Positions 34,161 through 38,930 of a DNA stretch of 40,624 bases are shown in pieces. Each line of letters starts with the position of its first letter. Positions within the stretch are counted from its first letter, which is position 1. Position numbers and translations under genes: made by a program. Where the stretch lies: the NCBI GenBank assembly GCA_030673645.1, contig DAOVIO010000020.1:1-40624 (forward strand), written 5' to 3'. The notes beneath the pieces are model-generated. The model made no database searches and was not told where the DNA came from. It saw nothing but the letters and a program-made list of their open reading frames with translations. The DNA is from JAGLSB01 sp023135955 (GTDB lineage: Bacteria > Bacteroidota > Bacteroidia > Bacteroidales > GCA-2748055).

Positions 34161-35030
34161 CTATTCTACAACAATTTTTCCCGATCCTACTGTTTCATCC
34201 GATATTATCCAATTGTAGATGTATATACCATAACTAAGTTCAGTTAGATCAATGGTAAGATCAGGATCGTTTACCAAAACATCTTTTACCAATTTACCCT
34301 CAGGACTAAATATCTTCAGAACAGAATTGTTGTATTGGGGATACGTGAAGGTAAATTTAACAATGTCACTTGTTGGGTTCGGATATATCAGGAGATGATC
34401 TTCATTTAAATTATCAGCTGGTAATCCTACAATGAGCACATTCACTATGCAACTACTTGTTGTTTGGCAACCAATAGAATCAATTATCACTAATTCATAT
34501 GTAGTGCCTGTTTGTGGTTTTGCCCAGGTTGTCTCAAGACTTGGGTCTGAGAGACTTTCCACTGGTGTCCATGAGAATTGATATGGTGAAATCCCACCAC
34601 TAACACAGTGCTCGATTTTTACACTATCACCAAGTGTAATTTCTTTCCTGCATTCACCAAGGCAAGACACGAAAGAAGAGAACCGAACCTTTATGGAATC
34701 AGTGGCTACAATTTGATCGGAGTCTGTAACCCTTAAATAAAAAGTTGCTGAATCATTGAACGGACTTGTAAAAACAGGATTGGCTACCGTTGTATCTGCA
34801 AGCATGAATGATGCTGAATATGTATGTCCTGCATATTCGTATTCGGAAGACCAGGCATAAGTATATGGTTCAGTTCCCCCAATAGCAGAAGGATTTCCCC
34901 CAATACTTGCTTCTTCCCAATTTGAAGCACAAAAGGCTGTGTCGTTGCCAGCATCAGCAACTAATTGGGAATAACATTCATTGGAAAGAATACCTGCGAC
35001 AAATAAAAATACCAAAATCAGATTTTTCAT
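34161..35030 (-). CDS. Small secreted PKD-like protein with T9SS sorting domain
   Basis: The 289-residue protein has a signal peptide (MKNLILVFLFVAGILSNECY SQ). Two PKD/Ig-like segments follow: VADAGNDTAFCASNW with YTYAWSSEYEYAG, and ISPYQFSWTPVESLSD with TTYELVIIDSIGCQTTSS. The C-terminal type A sorting domain is LLIYPNPTSDIVKFTF to YGIYIYNWI. The cysteines CLGEC and those in the PKD segments could form disulfides. The protein should be exported through the outer membrane by T9SS. No enzymatic domain is seen, and the role is unknown. Its upstream region (35031-35150) runs up to the left end of the transposon. Confidence 0.87.
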   Translation of the reverse strand: MKNLILVFLFVAGILSNECYSQLVADAGNDTAFCASNWEEASIGGNPSAIGGTEPYTYAWSSEYEYAGHTYSASFMLADTTVANPVFTSPFNDSATFYLRVTDSDQIVATDSIKVRFSSFVSCLGECRKEITLGDSVKIEHCVSGGISPYQFSWTPVESLSDPSLETTWAKPQTGTTYELVIIDSIGCQTTSSCIVNVLIVGLPADNLNEDHLLIYPNPTSDIVKFTFTYPQYNNSVLKIFSPEGKLVKDVLVNDPDLTIDLTELSYGIYIYNWIISDETVGSGKIVVE

Positions 35031-35142
35031 TATGTCCGTGTATTAGTTAATTACTGTAAAGTAATCACAATTACATATAATATCAAAATCATTTTCCGGT
35101 ATAACGACATCTTAGAAATTGAGATATTCTAATTATCTTTAA

Positions 35143-35150
35143 TTCTTAAT
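35143..35150. repeat. Left copy of 8-bp target-site duplication
   Basis: TTCTTAAT immediately outside the left inverted repeat is identical to 38096-38103 outside the right one. Eight bases is the duplication length known for IS1595-family insertion. Confidence 0.92.
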
Positions 35151-35173
35151 CGCACCTATCCATATTAGGACAG
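35151..35173 (+). repeat. Left terminal inverted repeat (IRL) of the transposon
   Basis: The 23-bp end begins CGCACCTATCC and ends TAGGACAG; it is the exact reverse complement of 38073-38095. The stop and last three codons of the transposase lie inside it. Confidence 0.95.
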
Positions 35174-36145
35174 GGCTGTTTTTTGTTTCCTACGCCTGTA
35201 GGCGATTACCTTAGTATCACCCTTCGGTTTATAATTTATCATACATTTGTCGCTATTCACAGTGTTTTCAAGGAGTTTGAGAAACGAGTCTTTCTGTAAA
35301 TGACGGTTATTGTATTTATAAGAGAACTCAGCTAGGTAAAAAGGAAGGTACTTTTTACTTACAGCCCTGTAGCTACCACGGATTCCGTTTTTCAAGATGC
35401 TCCAGAATCCTTCGATTGTATTTACCGTTCTAACACCACTACCATACCCTTCGCTATGCTTAATGGTAATATGCTCAACGGCATTGTCAAATTGTTTATA
35501 ACTCCTAAAATCATCGGTAATAACAATACTTTCATCTGTTTTCACCGTTTCTTTAAGCATTGCCAGTAGATTTCTGCTTGTTAGCTTTTCAATGATCTTA
35601 ACATATACCCGGCCTTTCTTTTCTACTGCCCCGACAACAGGAACTTTCTTTGTTCCCCGTCCTCGCTTTTCGGTTACTTGTGCAATATTAGGCTCGTTAT
35701 CACTAACCTTTGCAGCTTTAGACTGTTTGCGTTTCTTACCACCTAAATAAGCTTCATCGAACTCTACCATACCTTCAAGACGGATCTCTTTATCTATCAT
35801 TGCACAACGTATCCTATGACAAGCATACCACGCTGTATGATATTTAACTCCTACGGCTCTGGATATTTCGGCAGCACTCATTCCCATTTTAGCATTGTTC
35901 ATCAGAAATGCTATTTCAAAGAATTTAGGTAACGGTAATCTGGATTCCTCGAAGATAGTACCGATAAGAACGCTATAATCCTTATTTTCATCGTTACAAT
36001 GCCATCTGATAGAATCATTACGCTTAACAACATTCGTTGAACCACAACGTACACACGCAGGAGTATTGCCCCATCTTAATTTCTCAAGATAAGCTATACA
36101 CTTTTTCTGTGTACCGAATCGCTTATGTAGTTGTGTTAGGTTCAT
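35165..36145 (-). CDS. IS1595-family (ISXO2-like) transposase
   Basis: The N-terminal zinc-ribbon-like part has C31-x2-C34 and C50 (NTPACVRCGSTNVVKR then RWHCNDENKD). The expected fourth cysteine is not seen. A helix-turn-helix-like part follows (MGMSAAEISRAVGVKYHTAW). The DDE catalytic core comprises D130 in VEFDEAYLGGKKRK, D211 in IVITDDFRSYKQFD and E245 in VNTIEGFWSILKNGIRGSYR. The C-terminal block KKYLPFYLAEFSYKYNNR is the family signature. The length of 326 is normal. Its start overlaps the upstream 149-residue gene by 4 bases, so cargo and transposase are translationally linked. Its 3' end runs into the left inverted repeat. Confidence 0.95.
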   Translation of the reverse strand: MNLTQLHKRFGTQKKCIAYLEKLRWGNTPACVRCGSTNVVKRNDSIRWHCNDENKDYSVLIGTIFEESRLPLPKFFEIAFLMNNAKMGMSAAEISRAVGVKYHTAWYACHRIRCAMIDKEIRLEGMVEFDEAYLGGKKRKQSKAAKVSDNEPNIAQVTEKRGRGTKKVPVVGAVEKKGRVYVKIIEKLTSRNLLAMLKETVKTDESIVITDDFRSYKQFDNAVEHITIKHSEGYGSGVRTVNTIEGFWSILKNGIRGSYRAVSKKYLPFYLAEFSYKYNNRHLQKDSFLKLLENTVNSDKCMINYKPKGDTKVIAYRRRKQKTALS

Positions 36146-36591
36146 TTTTTCTTATCGAACCAAAGTAATGCTATAACTCCTAATGCAATAGTTACGGCTA
36201 ATAATAAATTTGCGTTGTTCTTTTTTTCAGCCTCTTCTTTTTCTATCTCTAAAAGGCTTTTCAATATTTCCGATTCTCCTACTGTTATTGTGTCATTTTG
36301 TAGTTTAATCATTAACCGCTTCATCCTTTCTAATTCTTCTTGCGATAATGGATTGTTTTGTGTGTTTAATATAATAGTAGCAAATGGAAGTAATTGTTTT
36401 AATATACTATTTTCAATAGCAGAAGGTAAATTTTTAATATTTTTCTCTAATTCATCAAATTTCTGCTCAATGATAATCAATCGTTTATCAATTTTAAATG
36501 TCCATTTTAGAATAAAAGCAATTCCGCCTATCAACATTCCCAATCCTATTAGAATTTGCACAATCATCGTAATAATTTCAGTTATCTCCAT
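36142..36591 (-). CDS. Transposon passenger: two-TM helical protein
   Basis: The 149-residue protein has a hydrophobic helix at each end: about 5-30 (IITMIVQILIGLGMLIGGIA) and about 126-143 (NLLLAVTIALGVIALLWF). Between them is a charged, helical, coiled-coil-prone stretch (KIDKRLIIIEQKFDELEKNI, then SQEELERMKRLMIKLQNDTI). The C-terminus is basic (DKKK). No family is recognised. It overlaps the transposase start by 4 bases and is preceded by the 34-residue peptide gene, with which it shares a nearly identical leader before the ATG. It could be a membrane scaffold for the nuclease encoded upstream (inference only). Confidence 0.75.
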   Translation of the reverse strand: MEITEIITMIVQILIGLGMLIGGIAFILKWTFKIDKRLIIIEQKFDELEKNIKNLPSAIENSILKQLLPFATIILNTQNNPLSQEELERMKRLMIKLQNDTITVGESEILKSLLEIEKEEAEKKNNANLLLAVTIALGVIALLWFDKKK

Positions 36592-36615
36592 GATAATAAT
36601 GTATTTATATTAGAT

Positions 36616-36720
36616 CTATTTCCTGTTTTGCCATAAGTTAAGTACCAAAAATATTATTAAAATCCCTGTAAGAACTTTTGCTTCTATTGGCATCGGCTGT
36701 CTTTTTTCTTTTGTTTCCAT
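36616..36720 (-). CDS. Transposon passenger: 34-residue single-TM peptide
   Basis: The ATG at 36720 opens METKEKRQPMPIEAKVLTGI LIIFLVLNLWQNRK, ending TAG at 36616-36618. It has a charged N-terminus, one hydrophobic helix (about 16-29) and a basic tail, the shape of small membrane regulators or toxins. Its leader (AAATACATATTATC before ATG) is almost identical to that of the 149-residue gene. Its first 12 bases equal those of the nuclease gene (ATGGAAACAAAA). Those links make it more likely to be real than a chance ORF, although it is very short. Confidence 0.5.
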   Translation of the reverse strand: METKEKRQPMPIEAKVLTGILIIFLVLNLWQNRK

Positions 36721-36737
36721 GATAATATGTATTTAAT

Positions 36738-37343
36738 TTAACTCCATTCCGTTACTTGTTTGAATGATTTCCCGTCATTTACAAAACATTGTATGTTATT
36801 TTTCTCTGCTAATTGAATTGCGTTATCTACAAAACCATTTGCAGAAACAAATATAAATTCATAAAATTTATATTTCTTATCTCCACTAGCCTTATATTCT
36901 GCCATTTCATCTAACATCTTTCTAACCTGATTGATATTAGCTTTTGGTTTTAAATTTTTACATTCAACCCATAGGTGTTCTATTTCATTTTTACTCATTT
37001 GCCATATCGTAAAATATGTCCCAATCATAAAGATTGTTGCAACAAGAAAACACATTAAATATAAATCTCCATTCCAATTATTATTATAGCCAACTATAAA
37101 GCCAATCGCATATAAGGCTATAGATATTATTATGTAATAATTTCCTATCTTTTTAATTCGCTTTCCTTTTTCGCTTGGACGCTCCCCAATAATATCAATA
37201 TTGCTACCTCTGCTATTCTGAGCAGCATTAATTTGCGATCTCGTTTTAACTCTATCGTATTTCATTTCAGTCTTTAAATATTTAGCAAATTTATCTTCAA
37301 ACTCTTTTCCTTTTTGATAGCTGCTCTTTGTTTTTGTTTCCAT
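36738..37343 (-). CDS. Transposon passenger: PD-(D/E)XK-like nuclease interrupted by a TM hairpin
   Basis: The 201-residue protein starts with the helix-rich YQKGKEFEDKFAKYLKTEMK and continues with D50 in GSNIDIIGE. Two membrane helices (about 68-86 and 94-114: YYIIISIALYAIGFIVGY, LYLMCFLVATIFMIGTYF) are inserted next. It then resumes with LWVECKNLKPKANINQVRKM (E127-x-K129) and a core strand-helix FIFVSANGFVDNAIQLAEKN. The E-D-ExK order matches Mrr/restriction-endonuclease-like folds. If the fold is right, the nuclease site would be held at the membrane face. No methylase is present. Alternatives are a non-catalytic PD-(D/E)XK-fold binding protein or a phage-exclusion-type effector. A 9-bp inverted repeat borders its start codon. 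Confidence 0.75.
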   Translation of the reverse strand: METKTKSSYQKGKEFEDKFAKYLKTEMKYDRVKTRSQINAAQNSRGSNIDIIGERPSEKGKRIKKIGNYYIIISIALYAIGFIVGYNNNWNGDLYLMCFLVATIFMIGTYFTIWQMSKNEIEHLWVECKNLKPKANINQVRKMLDEMAEYKASGDKKYKFYEFIFVSANGFVDNAIQLAEKNNIQCFVNDGKSFKQVTEWS

Positions 37344-37407
37344 TAGTGGTTATTTTTTTGATTCAACCACTAATTTAACTCTTTTTATTAAATCATAATT
37401 TCCTATA

Positions 37408-37439
37408 TTTGAATAAGATATTATGAATCTGTAGTTTTA
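37408..37439 (+). promoter_or_regulatory. Candidate promoter of the 78-residue passenger gene
   Basis: TTTG (37408-37411), a 20-base spacer and TAGTTTTA (37432-37439) match TTTG-N19-21-TAnnTTTG with one mismatch in the last base. The ATG at 37466 lies 26 bases downstream. Confidence 0.45.
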
Positions 37440-37465
37440 TTGTTATTAACCAATCCCTAATAATT

Positions 37466-37702
37466 ATGACTAAATTATCTACTAATATACCCATATCAAT
37501 TTCCAAAGTAGGCGAGAAATTCACCGTTTACACCGAGAATTTCCCTATAACCGTTATTCTCTCAAACTCTTTTGGCATCACTAATTCACAAATTATTGGA
37601 GAGCGCAATAAATACACTTTCATTAAAAGCCTACATTATCCTAAATCCAGAACAGTTGAATTTAAAACATTATCAGATAAAGTTGACGTTAAAATCCCCT
37701 GA
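37466..37702 (+). CDS. Transposon passenger: 78-residue beta-rich protein of unknown function
   Basis: MTKLSTNIPISISKVGEKFT opens a short hydrophilic protein with alternating beta-type residues (FTVYTENFPITVILSN, then KYTFIKSLHYPKSRTVEFKT). It has no signal peptide, no membrane helix and no recognised family. It is divergent from the nuclease gene, sharing a 122-base intergenic region, and has a good promoter-like pair upstream. Its 3' end overlaps the convergent 128-residue ORF by 67 bases, so the two would produce complementary RNA. Confidence 0.6.
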   Translation: MTKLSTNIPISISKVGEKFTVYTENFPITVILSNSFGITNSQIIGERNKYTFIKSLHYPKSRTVEFKTLSDKVDVKIP

Positions 37703-38022
37703 GACAGTTTTTCATGAATTATCTGTTCAAAATGAACATCGCATTGTAACTTAAAAGTCTCTCCATTTGACTCCCATTTCCCCAAAATACCTTCATTGTA
37801 AAACATATCAATAAGAAAAAATAATTCGTTATCTGTAAACTTAAAAGAAGAATCTAATTCCAAGAATCTCATATATTTCTTATCATATTCGATCTTTTTT
37901 GAAATTAATTGTTTTATTTCATCAATTGTACCTTGCTGATTTGGAGTTTCTCTCATTGATATTCTATATAATGCACCAACAAAATATAATGTTTTTAATG
38001 TGCTATCTTTATCTAAATTCAT
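37636..38022 (-). CDS. Transposon passenger: 128-residue helical protein of unknown function
   Basis: MNLDKDSTLKTLYFVGALYR begins a soluble, mostly helical protein with segments NQQGTIDEIKQLISKKIEYD and KFTDNELFFLIDMFYNEGIL, and a small beta end (GETFKLQCDVHFEQII). Composition looks like real coding sequence up to about residue 105. The last 22 residues (Ser/Thr/Leu-rich) lie opposite the end of the 78-residue gene and may be less constrained. No family is recognised. It starts 50 bases inside the right inverted repeat of the transposon. Confidence 0.65.
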   Translation of the reverse strand: MNLDKDSTLKTLYFVGALYRISMRETPNQQGTIDEIKQLISKKIEYDKKYMRFLELDSSFKFTDNELFFLIDMFYNEGILGKWESNGETFKLQCDVHFEQIIHEKLSQGILTSTLSDNVLNSTVLDLG

Positions 38023-38072
38023 CTTTAGTAGGTTTTATTTGTTACATAAAACCTATCCATACAACAGTTACT

Positions 38073-38095
38073 CTGTCCTAATATGGATAGGTGCG
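38073..38095 (-). repeat. Right terminal inverted repeat (IRR) of the transposon
   Basis: These 23 bases are the exact reverse complement of 35151-35173. An inverted 10-bp subcopy of the end (ACCTATCCAT, 38051-38060) lies just inside and can pair with 38083-38092. Confidence 0.95.
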
Positions 38096-38103
38096 TTCTT
38101 AAT
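38096..38103. repeat. Right copy of 8-bp target-site duplication
   Basis: TTCTTAAT here is identical to 35143-35150 at the other end of the transposon. Confidence 0.92.
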
Positions 38104-38126
38104 TTCTAACACATTTTCTACTTGAA

Positions 38127-38628
38127 ATGAAAAAAGCAATATCCTTTTTGTTCCTGTGCTTTCTGGGAAGCACATCGCACATAAGTGCTCAAGTTAGTTT
38201 TAAAGGAATTCACGATTGAGGTTGTCATGCGTCCTGATAAAGATGGTCTTAGCGAACAACGCTTTTTGCATATGGGAGAAATACATGGTGAAAGATTAAT
38301 GTTTGAGACCAGGCTCACAACTGATGGATATTGGTATCTTGATGCATATATTCAAAATGGAGAAGTAAAATTAGCGATGATAGATTCTACAAAACTTAAT
38401 CCACTTGGTAAATGGTACAACTTCGCACTTGTTAACAAAAATGGTGAGTTAGAAGTTTTTTTAAATGGTAAAAAAGAGTTCAAAGAAAAAATTCAGTTTA
38501 CTCCTTTTACTGATGCAAATACATCAATTGGCGTAAGGCAAAACAAAGTGCATTGGTATAAAGGAGCATTTTATAAAATCAAGATTACACCCGAAGCTAT
38601 CTCCCCGGATGAGTTCTTGTCATTTTGA
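38127..38628 (+). pseudogene. Decayed secreted LamG-domain protein
   Basis: ATG 38127 opens a clear signal peptide (MKKAISFLFLCFLGSTSHIS AQ) followed by VSFKGIHD, the usual first strand of a LamG/concanavalin-like domain (compare the FDGxxD motif), and then TGA at 38217-38219. From about 38205 a different frame continues the same fold: EFTIEVVMRPDKDGLSEQRF, then GKWYNFALVNKNGELEVFLN and YKGAFYKIKITPEAISPDEF, to a stop at 38628. About 15-20 residues normally present between the two parts are missing, so an out-of-frame deletion is likely. A GTG at 38185 could start the second part, but it would have no signal peptide. The transposon sits 24 bases upstream of the ATG. Confidence 0.7.
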
Positions 38629-38677
38629 GTAAGTTATATTAAGATGAATCATTTTCCAGATTCCCTAAAACGAAAGA

Positions 38678-38705
38678 AGAGGATTCCCTCCCCGGAATCG
38701 CCTCT
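38678..38705. terminator. Possible bidirectional terminator hairpin
   Basis: AGAGGATTCC (38678-38687) pairs with GGAAT and CCTCT (38694-38705) with a two-base bulge, giving ten pairs. It lies between the convergent LamG remnant and the W-M repeat ORF. Neither side has a long T run, so this is tentative. Confidence 0.35.
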
Positions 38706-38735
38706 CCTTTATAATCACTTAAACCTAAAAAAACC

Positions 38736-38930
38736 TTATTTTGTCAGATCAAACATCCAATCTTCGAATTGGAATTCTTCTTCTGTAAATATATCTTCTG
38801 TATTAAAATTCTCTGTCATCCAATCATCAAGAACCATCTGCTCGTCTGTGAATTCAAAACTTACTGTCATCCAGTTTTCGAACATTATTTTTTCTTCTGT
38901 AAAGGCTAGTTCATCAACTATTCTATCCAA
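38736..38930 (-). CDS. Short protein of three F-T-E-E...W-M repeats (possibly a gene remnant)
   Basis: The frame contains three clean repeats: FTEEKIMFENWMTVSFE, FTDEQMVLDDWMTENFN (plus TEDI) and FTEEEFQFEDWMFDLTK. The shared pattern is F-T-(E/D)-E-x3-(F/L)-(E/D)-(N/D)-W-M. Strong acidity and conservation between units argue for real coding sequence. I recall W-M tails of this kind in small exported Bacteroidota proteins, but their function is not known to me. No ATG opens it upstream of the repeats. TTG at 38930 is possible and overlaps the sulfatase end by 13 bases. The frame is open 39 bases further upstream to a TAG, and no signal peptide is present. It may be the tail of a gene whose beginning was lost. 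Confidence 0.55.
   Translation of the reverse strand: MDRIVDELAFTEEKIMFENWMTVSFEFTDEQMVLDDWMTENFNTEDIFTEEEFQFEDWMFDLTK

Larger units (their letters stand above)
35151..38095. mobile_element. IS1595-family transposon with passenger genes
   Basis: This is a complete 2,945-bp element with perfect 23-bp terminal inverted repeats, flanked by an 8-bp TTCTTAAT duplication. It encodes an ISXO2-like transposase at the left end. Five further ORFs follow: a two-TM protein overlapping the transposase start, a 34-residue membrane peptide, a membrane-inserted PD-(D/E)XK-like nuclease and two convergent small genes at the right end. IS1595-family members with cargo genes are known. This cargo set I do not recognise. 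It inserted in the intergenic space between divergent genes, 24 bases upstream of the LamG start codon. The perfect ends and duplication suggest recent movement. Confidence 0.92.

Noticed and set aside
35151..38095. The cargo nuclease as part of a restriction-modification system.
   Set aside because: No methyltransferase or specificity protein is encoded in the element, so a classical R-M pair is not supported.
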